This document shows positions 56,852 to 64,000 of a DNA stretch of 64,000 nucleotides, in pieces; position 1 is the stretch's first letter; every line of letters starts with the position of its first letter. This DNA comes from Acidithiobacillus caldus ATCC 51756 (GTDB lineage Bacteria; Pseudomonadota; Gammaproteobacteria; Acidithiobacillales; Acidithiobacillaceae), in the NCBI RefSeq assembly GCF_000175575.2, contig NZ_CP005986.1, forward strand, positions 317,549-381,548, written 5' to 3'. The notes beneath the pieces were generated by a model. The model worked only from the letters and a program-made list of their open reading frames with translations, was not told the DNA's origin and did no database searches. The translations under genes were made by a program, and so were the position numbers.

Positions 56852-59038
56852 CTATTCCTCCTGCCGGCTGAGGAAAACGGCCGCCAGTGGCGGCAAGGTC
56901 AGTAGCAGGCTGTGTTCCATGCCCATCCACGCCGTTGCCGTGGCCTCTTGCGGCCAGTTTCCCACGTTGCTGCCGCCGTAGACCTCGGCGTCGCTGTTGA
57001 AGATCTCGGCATAGCGCCCGCCGGCCGGGACGCCGATGCGGTAGTCCCGGCGCACCACGGGCGTGAAGTTGAAAACCGCGACAACAAAACCCCCACCGCG
57101 ATCCCAGCGGAGAAAGCTGAGCACCGACTGCTCCGCATCGTGGCAATCGATCCAGCGGAACCCCTCGGGGGCGAAGTCCTGATCGTGCAGGGCCGTCCTT
57201 TCCCGGTGCAGACGATTGAGATCGGCAAAAAGGCGATGCACACCCGCGTGCCAGTCCACCTCCAGGAGTTGCCAGTCGAGACTGCGGCTGCTGTCCCACT
57301 CGCGGCCCTGGCCGAGATCGTTGCCCATGAAGTTGAGCTTCTTGCCGGGATGGGCAAACTGATAGGAGAGCAGAAGACGCAGATTGGCGAAGCGCTGCCA
57401 GGTGTCTCCGGGCATCTTGTCCAGCAGGGAAGCCTTGCCGTGAACGACCTCGTCGTGGGACAGGGGCAGGACGAAGTTTTCGGTGTAGGCATAGATCTGG
57501 CTGAAGGTCAGACTGTCCTGGTGATAGCGGCGGTAGATGGGATCCTCGTGCATGTAGGCCAGGGTGTCGTGCATCCAGCCCATGTTCCACTTCATGGAGA
57601 AGCCGAGCCCGCCGACATAGGTGGGGCGAGAGACCATGGGCCAGGCAGTGGATTCCTCGGCGATGCTGAGAATACCTGGAAAACGTTCGTTGAGAACGAC
57701 GTGCAGTTCCCGCAGGAAATCGATGGCCTCGAGGTTTTCCCGGCCACCATAGCGGTTGGGAATCCACTCGCCCTCCTTGCGCGAGTAATCGCGATAGAGT
57801 AGGGAGGCGACGGCGTCCACGCGAAAGCCATCGACATGAAAACGGTCGGCCCAAAAACAGGCGTTGCTCAGGAGAAAGCTGCGCACCTCGTTCCGGCCAA
57901 AATTGAAGACGTAGGTTCCCCAGTCCTTCTGTTCACCCTCGCGAGGATCGGCGTGCTCGTAGAGCGCACTGCCATCGAAGCGGGCCAGCCCCCAGTCGTC
58001 CTTGGGAAAATGACCGGGTACCCAGTCCAACAGGACGCCGAGGCCGTGGCGATGGCAATGGTCGACGAAGTAGCGGAAGTCATCGGGCGTGCCAAAGCGA
58101 CTGGTGGGGGCAAAGTAGCCGCTCACCTGATAGCCCCAGGACTCATCCAGAGGGTGCTCCATCACCGGCAGGAGTTCGATGTGGGTGTAGCCCATCCGCT
58201 GGCAGTAGTCCACGAGTCTCTCGGCCAACACCCGATAATTCAGGAAATTGCCTTCTTCGTCGCGCTGCCAGGAACCGAGGTGCACCTCATAGATGCTCAT
58301 GGGAGCGTGCTGCCAGTCGCTTTGGGCACGCGCGGCAAGCCAGGCCTCATCCTGCCACTGGAAGGTGGAGCGGGTGACGCGGGCGGCATTGCTGGGACGT
58401 AGTTCAAACTCTTGGGCATAGGGATCGGTCTTGGTGAAGACCAGACCGGTTTCCCGGTGGCGTAGCTCGAATTTGTAGAGTTCGCCCACCTTGAGATCTG
58501 GGATGAAAAGCTCCCAGAGGCCGCTTTGCCCGCGCGAGCGCATGGGGTGGGCGCGTCCGTCCCAGCCATTGAAATCTCCCACCACGCTCACCCGTTCGGC
58601 ATTGGGTGCCCAGACGGCGAAACTGACCCCGTCGACCCCTTCGAGGGTCCGACAGTGGGCACCCAGATGGGCGTAAGCGGCAAGGAGCCGCCCTTCATTG
58701 AAAAGGTGGATGTCGAGGTCGGAAAGAAAAGGCAAAAAAGTGTAAGGGTCGTGGCGCTGGTGTTCTCCGCGCAGATCCTGCCAGCGCAGGAGGTAGGGGG
58801 TGGGCAGGGGCTCGCTGCTGCGACCCTGAAAGAGTCCGGCCGGGTGCACCTGCTCCAGCGTCTGACTCCCCTGGGCCCAGACGATCTCGGCTCGGCTGGC
58901 CGTGGGCAGGAACACCCGTTGCACATAGGCGCCGTTGAGGGCGTGCTGGCCGAGCCAGGCAAAAGGGTCGGCGTGGCGCGCCTCGAGGATGGCCATGGCG
59001 TCATCCTCCATCCCTGCCGCTAGCCTTGCACGCGCCAT
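56852..59038 (-). CDS. glgB: 1,4-alpha-glucan branching enzyme
   Basis: 728 residues, the same length as E. coli GlgB. An N-terminal CBM48 pair ([27 protein letters not shown]) precedes the GH13 barrel with the catalytic motifs [27 protein letters not shown] (nucleophile Asp), [13 protein letters not shown] (acid Glu) and [15 protein letters not shown] with GGGAG upstream was chosen; longer frames run into sequence unlike GlgB. Makes glycogen branches. No other glg gene is adjacent, and it abuts the nfeD gene. Confidence 0.96.
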   Translation of the reverse strand: MARARLAAGMEDDAMAILEARHADPFAWLGQHALNGAYVQRVFLPTASRAEIVWAQGSQTLEQVHPAGLFQGRSSEPLPTPYLLRWQDLRGEHQRHDPYTFLPFLSDLDIHLFNEGRLLAAYAHLGAHCRTLEGVDGVSFAVWAPNAERVSVVGDFNGWDGRAHPMRSRGQSGLWELFIPDLKVGELYKFELRHRETGLVFTKTDPYAQEFELRPSNAARVTRSTFQWQDEAWLAARAQSDWQHAPMSIYEVHLGSWQRDEEGNFLNYRVLAERLVDYCQRMGYTHIELLPVMEHPLDESWGYQVSGYFAPTSRFGTPDDFRYFVDHCHRHGLGVLLDWVPGHFPKDDWGLARFDGSALYEHADPREGEQKDWGTYVFNFGRNEVRSFLLSNACFWADRFHVDGFRVDAVASLLYRDYSRKEGEWIPNRYGGRENLEAIDFLRELHVVLNERFPGILSIAEESTAWPMVSRPTYVGGLGFSMKWNMGWMHDTLAYMHEDPIYRRYHQDSLTFSQIYAYTENFVLPLSHDEVVHGKASLLDKMPGDTWQRFANLRLLLSYQFAHPGKKLNFMGNDLGQGREWDSSRSLDWQLLEVDWHAGVHRLFADLNRLHRERTALHDQDFAPEGFRWIDCHDAEQSVLSFLRWDRGGGFVVAVFNFTPVVRRDYRIGVPAGGRYAEIFNSDAEVYGGSNVGNWPQEATATAWMGMEHSLLLTLPPLAAVFLSRQEE

Positions 59039-59187
59039 CGCTCTCCCTCTCTTGCCTTGTACCGCTTTGAGCATAGCACAAGCGGTCGCTTTGGGAAGGG
59101 ACGGTAGCGACGCGACGACGCGCTTGTTCTGACGGAATACTATGTTACCCTCAAGACATACGTACAGAAAAATACTGGGAGGGATGG

Positions 59188-59565
59188 ATGGCGAAAAAAT
59201 CCGCCGCGGTCGTCTGGCTGGAAGAACCGGAGGGCCACGATTATCCCGCGGCACAGTCCTACCTGTCTTTGCTCTTCGATCCAGCACATGCGGCGCAATG
59301 GGTTGCCGACCTTGTCCGTGCGGATATGACGCGTTTTTACGCCAAGGATATCTTTCGCGCTTCCGGCGCCTCGCTGCTGGGTGTCAGCAATTCGCACGTG
59401 CAGAAGGACGTCCGCAAAATCCGCAAGGGTATTGCCCTGTCGCCCCTGCTGCTGGTGCGCGATCCGCGCGCCACGCGTCTGATCATTGCCGATGGTTATC
59501 ATCGCCTGTGTGCCGTCTATCGTTTTGACGAGGATGCCATGATCCCGGCGAAGATCTGCGGATGA
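59188..59565 (+). CDS. Small conserved protein with ParB/Srx-like motif
   Basis: 125 residues, soluble. The C-terminal half reads [30 protein letters not shown], which resembles the catalytic/phosphate strand-turn of ParB/sulfiredoxin-fold domains (xxDGxHRlxA). The N-terminal half starts [26 protein letters not shown] and has no known motif. ATG follows a GGGAGGGATGG context. Its stop overlaps the MFS carrier start by four nt, so they are probably cotranslated. Function unknown. Confidence 0.72.
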   Translation: MAKKSAAVVWLEEPEGHDYPAAQSYLSLLFDPAHAAQWVADLVRADMTRFYAKDIFRASGASLLGVSNSHVQKDVRKIRKGIALSPLLLVRDPRATRLIIADGYHRLCAVYRFDEDAMIPAKICG

Positions 59566-61055
59566 GTACCGTGGCCGAGACCGCAAACCACGGCACGCGA
59601 CTCGCCCCGGGGATCGTGGTGCATCCGGATCACGCCAGCCTCATCCAACTTCTGGACCAGGCGCCACTGCGTCTGCCCCACTACCTTGCTTGGCTGCTGT
59701 CTTCGGGGGGGACGCTGCTGGATGGCCTGTCGGTATTCATGCTGGGCATGGCCGTCCCGCTGGTACAACGGGAAATGGCCTTCACTCCGTGGCAACTGGC
59801 CTTTCTGGGGGCGGGCCTCGTGGCGGGTGCGGTGCTGGGGGCCAGTGGTGGCGGGCGGCTGGCCGATCGCATCGGGCGCAAGGCCGTTTTCCTGCTGGAT
59901 ATGTTCCTGCTCGTACTGGCTGCCTTGGGGGCGGCGCTGGCCTGGACTCCCACGCTGCTGATCCTGGCCCAGACCCTGGTGGGCGTGGCCATTGGCATGG
60001 ACTTTCCGGTGAGCAGCAGCTACGTGGCCGAGACCATGCCGCAACGGGCCCGCGGGCGGATGATGGTGGCTACCATCGCCAGCCAGTCCGTGGGTATGAT
60101 CCTCGCGGCCTTCGTCGTGCTGAGTCTTTTGCACCTGCACGCGGCCGCCGACGTCTGGCGCCTCTTTTTCGTGGCCGAGGCGGTCCTTGCCGCGTTCTTC
60201 CTCATCGCCCGTCTGCACCTCGACGAGAGTCCACGCTGGCTCATGAGCCAGGGCCGCAATCGCGAGGCGGTCCACGCCATCATGCGCATCCTGCCGGAGG
60301 ACCGTCAGATACTGGAGACCATGGCGACCCGGCTTGCCGATACCCGCCTGCACGCGGCGCGTATTCCCCGAGATGACCAGCGGCCGCCTTTTTCGGCGCT
60401 TTTTGCCAAGGCCTACCGTCGGCGTACCCTTTTGAGCGCCGTGCCCTGGTTTTTGATGGATATGGCCACCTACGGCGTGGGAATGTTTACCGCCGTGCTT
60501 CTGGCGGCCATGCACCTGGGTAGTGGTAGCGGGGATCTTGCGGCGCGCACCCGCGCGCTGACGCTGGGCAGCGGTTTCATCGATCTTTTTCTCCTGCTGG
60601 GTTTCCTGCTGGGGATCTGGGCGGTAGTGCGCTTTGGGCGGATCCGCATGCAGTTGTTGGGTTTTGGCGGCATGGCCCTGGGGATGTCCGTACTGCTTCT
60701 GGCGAGCATCCTGCCCGGTGGCCCCGGCGCCCACATGGTACTCGTCTTCATCGGTTTCATCGTTTTCAATCTCTGCATGAACATGGGCCCCAACAGCACT
60801 ACCTACGTCCTGCCGGCGGAGCTTTTTCCGACTCAGCTCCGGGGGACGGGTTCGGGCTTTGCCGCGGCCGTAGCCAAGGGCGGCGCAACCCTGGGGGTTT
60901 TCCTGCTGCCCATCGTGCAGGCGCAGGTGGGAGTGTCCGGAGTGCTCGTGCTGATGATCGCCGTGAGTGTGTTGGGCCTGTCGACGACCTGGATATTCCG
61001 GGTGGAGGACGGTGAAAAAAGTCTGGAAGCCCATCAGGCTCAGGATCTGGCCTGA
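59562..61055 (+). CDS. MFS sugar/metabolite:H+ symporter
   Basis: 497 residues, twelve helices. The sugar-porter signature is GRLADRIGRKAVFLLDM after helix 2, with FPVSSSYVAETMPQRARGRMM in the middle of the N-half, DESPRWLMSQGR after helix 6, and PAELFPTQLRGTGSGFA in the C-half. The first ~35 residues are hydrophilic. Coupled to the small upstream gene. Substrate unknown; candidates are sugars, organic acids or inorganic ions. Confidence 0.9.
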   Translation: MSTVAETANHGTRLAPGIVVHPDHASLIQLLDQAPLRLPHYLAWLLSSGGTLLDGLSVFMLGMAVPLVQREMAFTPWQLAFLGAGLVAGAVLGASGGGRLADRIGRKAVFLLDMFLLVLAALGAALAWTPTLLILAQTLVGVAIGMDFPVSSSYVAETMPQRARGRMMVATIASQSVGMILAAFVVLSLLHLHAAADVWRLFFVAEAVLAAFFLIARLHLDESPRWLMSQGRNREAVHAIMRILPEDRQILETMATRLADTRLHAARIPRDDQRPPFSALFAKAYRRRTLLSAVPWFLMDMATYGVGMFTAVLLAAMHLGSGSGDLAARTRALTLGSGFIDLFLLLGFLLGIWAVVRFGRIRMQLLGFGGMALGMSVLLLASILPGGPGAHMVLVFIGFIVFNLCMNMGPNSTTYVLPAELFPTQLRGTGSGFAAAVAKGGATLGVFLLPIVQAQVGVSGVLVLMIAVSVLGLSTTWIFRVEDGEKSLEAHQAQDLA

Positions 61056-61058
61056 GCC
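61037..61058. repeat. Hairpin at the convergent MFS/efflux boundary
   Basis: Perfect 8-bp inverted repeat GGCTCAGG-ATCTGG-CCTGAGCC spanning the MFS stop codon. Possibly a shared transcription-end structure, but there is no T-tract. Confidence 0.35.
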
Positions 61059-61073
61059 CGACGGGGCGGGGTT

Positions 61074-62435
61074 TCAGGGAACCGGTGTCTCCATCGTGGT
61101 CATCTGCGCCTCTGCCGGTTCTGCCAGCGCCCAGAGTTGGTGACTGTCCAGCAACAGCTCCGCCTGTGCCGCGTCGGCCTCGAAGCGCGTCTGCACCAGG
61201 GTGCGAGCCGTCTGCAGACTTTGGCGACGTAACTGCAGCCAGTCACTCAAGGGACTCTCCCCCAGGACATAGGCCTTCTGCGCTCGCTGCGCCGCGCGCC
61301 ACTGGTCTGCATAGGCGCGTTCCAGTTGCGCCACACTCTCGGCAAGTCCCTGTGACTCCCGCAGACGGGCCAGGAATTCGCCTTGCAGGAACTCCCGGGT
61401 CTCGGCCAGACGCGCCCGGGCAGCGGTGGCATCGGCCGTGCGCGCAGCGGTCTGATCCTTGCGACTGCCGCTGGGGATGGGTATGGACAACTGCACCCCG
61501 ACGATGCGCTCGTTGCCGCCACGCTCCGAACCCAGGTATGCGCCGAGGGTGGGTTGTGGCCACTCCTGCGCACGGGCCTGACGCGCCAGAGCCATGGCCT
61601 GTTGCCACTGCGATTGCCGGAGGAGCAACTGGTGGTTGTGCTCGAGGTAGTCGTGCAGCAGATCCGTAGAACTGCCGCTCAGGGACTCGAGTTGGATGTG
61701 CGCCTGGGGTTGTGGCGGAAGCTCCGGAAAACGACTGTGCCAGGTGGCCAGGGAGGCCTCGGCGCGTGCCCGGTCCTGAGTGGCCATGGCCTCCTCTTGG
61801 GCTGCCTCGGCGCGGAGGCGATCCCGTTCGAGAAGACTGGCGTCACCGGCGGCCTGGCGCTTTTCCACGATCCGGACCTGGGTCTGTAGGAGGGCTACGG
61901 CGTCGCTGGAAAGCTGCGCGAGGCCTGCATCGCGTTGTACCTTGGTCAGCATCCGCAGAATCTCGCGCAGGTTCTCGTGGCGGGCATCGCCGATCTGGAT
62001 TCGGCTTTGTCGTACCAGTTCCTCGCCGACGACCCCATCGGCCTGCGCCTGTCCGGGCCAGCGCAGGGGACGCTGCACGCCCAACTGCCATTCCGTATAG
62101 CGGCCCTGATCGGGGCCACTGCGAATCTCGCGGCTCTGCACCTGGCTGGAGAGGCTGAACTCGTCGCTACCGCGGCGCAGGGCAGCGGCCTGCGCCTGCG
62201 CCGCCTGCCCTGCGGCCTCGGCCGCTGCCGTGGCTGGCAAGCGTTGGAGGATGGGCTCCAGCGCCGTGGTCGTTGGCAGTCGCAGGCCGCTGGAGCTGGC
62301 CAGAGCTGCGGGTGGGGGTAAGGCGGGAGCCTCCAACTCCGGGGGGTTGGCCGCAGCGCCCGCCGAGAGGCCAGCACTGAAAAGGCCGGCACTTGCCCAT
62401 ACCGCCAGTTTTTGGGTGATGTGTCGTATGGTCAT
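61074..62435 (-). CDS. TolC-family outer-membrane efflux protein
   Basis: 453 residues. A signal peptide (LAVWASAGLFSAGLSAGAAA) precedes the TolC/CzcC repeat architecture: coiled helices with QAAQAQAAALRRGSDEFSLS, RIVEKRQAAGDASLLERDRLRAEAAQEEAMA, and GAYLGSERGGNERIVGVQLSIPIPSG. It overlaps the RND pump gene by four nt (ATGA), so it is the outer-membrane channel for that pump. Compared with typical CzcC/CusC, the region before the repeats is short. Confidence 0.9.
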   Translation of the reverse strand: MTIRHITQKLAVWASAGLFSAGLSAGAAANPPELEAPALPPPAALASSSGLRLPTTTALEPILQRLPATAAAEAAGQAAQAQAAALRRGSDEFSLSSQVQSREIRSGPDQGRYTEWQLGVQRPLRWPGQAQADGVVGEELVRQSRIQIGDARHENLREILRMLTKVQRDAGLAQLSSDAVALLQTQVRIVEKRQAAGDASLLERDRLRAEAAQEEAMATQDRARAEASLATWHSRFPELPPQPQAHIQLESLSGSSTDLLHDYLEHNHQLLLRQSQWQQAMALARQARAQEWPQPTLGAYLGSERGGNERIVGVQLSIPIPSGSRKDQTAARTADATAARARLAETREFLQGEFLARLRESQGLAESVAQLERAYADQWRAAQRAQKAYVLGESPLSDWLQLRRQSLQTARTLVQTRFEADAAQAELLLDSHQLWALAEPAEAQMTTMETPVP

Positions 62436-64000
62436 AGGATTGCCTCACGGTTTTGGGACTGCCCCTTGGCGCCCGAATCCGGTTTCTGCGGTGGCAGACC
62501 GAAGCGCGTGAAGAGCAGGGGCAAAAGGATCAGGGTCAAGGCGGTGGAACTCAGGAGTCCGCCTACGACCACCACCGCCAATGGTTTTTGGATCTCGGAT
62601 CCGGGGCCCGTGGCAAAGAGCAAGGGGATGAGCCCCAGTGCCGTGATGCTTGCCGTCATCATCACCGGTCGCAGGCGCCGCTGGGCTCCGGTGCGCACCG
62701 CTTCCACCAGGGGTAGACCGCGTTCCAGAAGCTCGTTGAAATGGCTGACCAGTGCCACCCCGTTGAGTACGGCGATACCCAGGAGGGCGATGAAACCCAC
62801 GGAAGCCGGTACCGACAGATAGAGGCCCGAGGCCCACAGGGCGATGACGCCGCCCACCAAGGCAAAGGGAATATTGATGAAAATCAATGCGGACTGGCGC
62901 AGGGATCCAAAGGTCGTCAGCAGGATCACGAAGATGAGCAGCAGGGCGATGGGGACGACCAGACCGAGGCGCGCCGCGGCCCGTTGCTGATTTTCAAACT
63001 GGCCGCCCCACTCGATATGGACCTCCGGCGGCAAGGGCACGGCCTTGGCCACGGCCCGTCGCGCATCGTCGACGAAACCCACCAGGTCGCGACCGCTGAC
63101 ATTGGCCTGCACCGCCGCGAAGCGGCTGCCATTCTCGTGGGCCACCTGGACCGGCCCTTGGATCGCGCGCAGGTGGGCGAGATTCTGCAGCGGGTAGCTC
63201 ACGCCTTGACCGTTGTCGACACGCACGGAAGCGAAGGCTTCGGGATTACTGCGCAAGGCCTCGCCCGCGCGCAGGAGGATGGGCACGGGCCGGACCCCCT
63301 CCAGTAGCGTCCCCTGGGGTTGTCCCTCCAGAAGCGCCCGCAAGTCTCCCTCGAGCGTGCTGGCATCGAATCCCGCCCTACCCATGGCCAGTCGATCCAG
63401 TTCGACGTTGAGGTACTCCACCCCTTCAGGCCGTGCTGCCAGGACTTCCGCGGCCCCGGGCAGTCCACGCAGGGTGGCAGCCACCTTCTGCGCCAACTCC
63501 CCGAGCTGGGCGATGTCGGGTCCGTAGATCTTCACCACCAAGTCGCCACGGGAACCGGTGAGCATCTCCGCGACCCGCATCTCGATGGGCTGGGTGATGC
63601 TGTAATCGAGTCCCGGAAAGCCGTCCAGGACCCGACGCATGGCGGCGATCACGCTCTCCTTGTCGCCGCGCCATTCCTTGCTGGGCTTGAGTACGGTGAA
63701 CATGTCCGTTTCGTTGAGGCCCATGGGATCGAGTCCCAGTTCGTCGGCACCGCTACGGGCGATGACCGAGCGGATCTCCGGTACGCCATCCAGGAGCGCC
63801 TTCTCTACCTGCAGGTCCAGAGCTGCGGCACTTCCCAGGGAGATGGAGGGAAGGGTCTGCAATTGCACGATGACATCGCCCTCATCCAGGGTGGGCATGA
63901 AGGTCTTGCCGATGCGGGTATAGGCGATGCCCGCTGCGAGCAGGGCGAGCACGGCCGTGGCATACACCAGGCCGCGGTGACGGAAGGCGAAGTCCAATAC
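62432..64000 (-). CDS. Heavy-metal-type RND efflux pump (CzcA/CusA), 3' part
   Basis: The 5' part lies beyond the right edge; about 522 C-terminal residues are visible. They cover the second porter domain and helices 7-12: FRHRGLVYATAVLALLAAG, MPTLDEGDVIVQL, GLNETDMFTVLKPSKEWRGDK, AARPEGVEYLNVELDRLAMGRAGFD, FGSLRQSALIFINIPFALVGG and LRPVMMTASITALGLIPLLFATGPGSEIQ. These are HME-RND signatures. Cation specificity is not fixed; I see no cluster of methionines that would suggest a Cu/Ag relay in the visible porter part. Confidence 0.92.
   Translation of the reverse strand, partial: VLDFAFRHRGLVYATAVLALLAAGIAYTRIGKTFMPTLDEGDVIVQLQTLPSISLGSAAALDLQVEKALLDGVPEIRSVIARSGADELGLDPMGLNETDMFTVLKPSKEWRGDKESVIAAMRRVLDGFPGLDYSITQPIEMRVAEMLTGSRGDLVVKIYGPDIAQLGELAQKVAATLRGLPGAAEVLAARPEGVEYLNVELDRLAMGRAGFDASTLEGDLRALLEGQPQGTLLEGVRPVPILLRAGEALRSNPEAFASVRVDNGQGVSYPLQNLAHLRAIQGPVQVAHENGSRFAAVQANVSGRDLVGFVDDARRAVAKAVPLPPEVHIEWGGQFENQQRAAARLGLVVPIALLLIFVILLTTFGSLRQSALIFINIPFALVGGVIALWASGLYLSVPASVGFIALLGIAVLNGVALVSHFNELLERGLPLVEAVRTGAQRRLRPVMMTASITALGLIPLLFATGPGSEIQKPLAVVVVGGLLSSTALTLILLPLLFTRFGLPPQKPDSGAKGQSQNREAIL

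Noticed and set aside
59517-61034. 505-codon open frame antisense to the MFS carrier
   Set aside because: Low-complexity Gln/His/Arg-rich translation, mirror of a certain coding gene.

Overview
The window is a dense (>90 % coding), GC-rich (roughly 62-63 %) chromosomal segment with no tRNA, rRNA, CRISPR array or insertion sequence that I can see. The gene content points to a Gram-negative autotrophic proteobacterium, most likely an Acidithiobacillus-type sulfur/iron oxidiser. The supporting features are phosphoribulokinase (Calvin cycle), two rhodanese proteins, Kdo/lipid A genes, Lol lipoprotein export, a cytochrome P460-family heme protein, heavy-metal RND efflux and orphan periplasmic binding proteins. 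The genus is an inference from gene content and order, not from a search.

Layout. 1-10.6 kb is a potassium region: kdpD-kdpE-SLC13 permease (then a DUF429 fragment) runs leftward, and a 29-residue membrane microprotein-kdpF-kdpA-kdpB-kdpC runs rightward, with a KdpE-like box between them and a terminator after kdpC. 10.6-19 kb is mixed accessory content: a molybdate-type binding protein, a photolyase/cryptochrome ending in a QLELF clamp-binding-like motif, a cytochrome P460-family protein, a DHA2 drug exporter, an EamA transporter, an ECF sigma factor with a co-encoded membrane protein, and an AcfC-like binding protein. 19-28.8 kb holds typA with a structured leader, a methyltransferase, apaG, a Fpg/Nei-fold protein lacking the usual catalytic residues, a rhodanese, glnA, a DUF4124 protein, and surE-pcm-rpoS.

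28.8-40.4 kb is a long rightward block: alaC-hom-thrC (alanine and threonine synthesis), rpfE-like-recJ-prfB-lysS (prfB keeps its programmed +1 frameshift) and lolC-lolD. 40.4-47.6 kb is an envelope block: comEC with a degenerate hydrolase domain, exbB-exbD, a DUF374 acyltransferase, a remote Kdo-transferase-like protein, lpxK, a Trm112-like protein and kdsB. Then come ppa, a hypothetical protein and a rhodanese.

49-55.4 kb is an activated-methyl-cycle cluster: adenosine kinase (divergent), an outer-membrane barrel, metK, an S-adenosylhomocysteine riboswitch, ahcY, metF and then phosphoribulokinase. Here S-adenosylmethionine is made, its by-product S-adenosylhomocysteine is hydrolysed under riboswitch control, adenosine is salvaged, and methyl groups are supplied through folate. 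55.4-64 kb carries an SPFH/NfeD pair, glgB, a small ParB-like-motif protein coupled to a sugar-type MFS carrier, and the 3' part of a heavy-metal RND efflux operon cut by the right edge.

Most of the window is housekeeping. The observations I rate highest are the Fpg-like protein without its catalytic proline, the photolyase with a sliding-clamp-like tail motif, the divergent glycosyltransferase standing where msbA or kdtA would be expected, the microprotein in front of kdpF, and the ECF sigma/membrane-protein pair.
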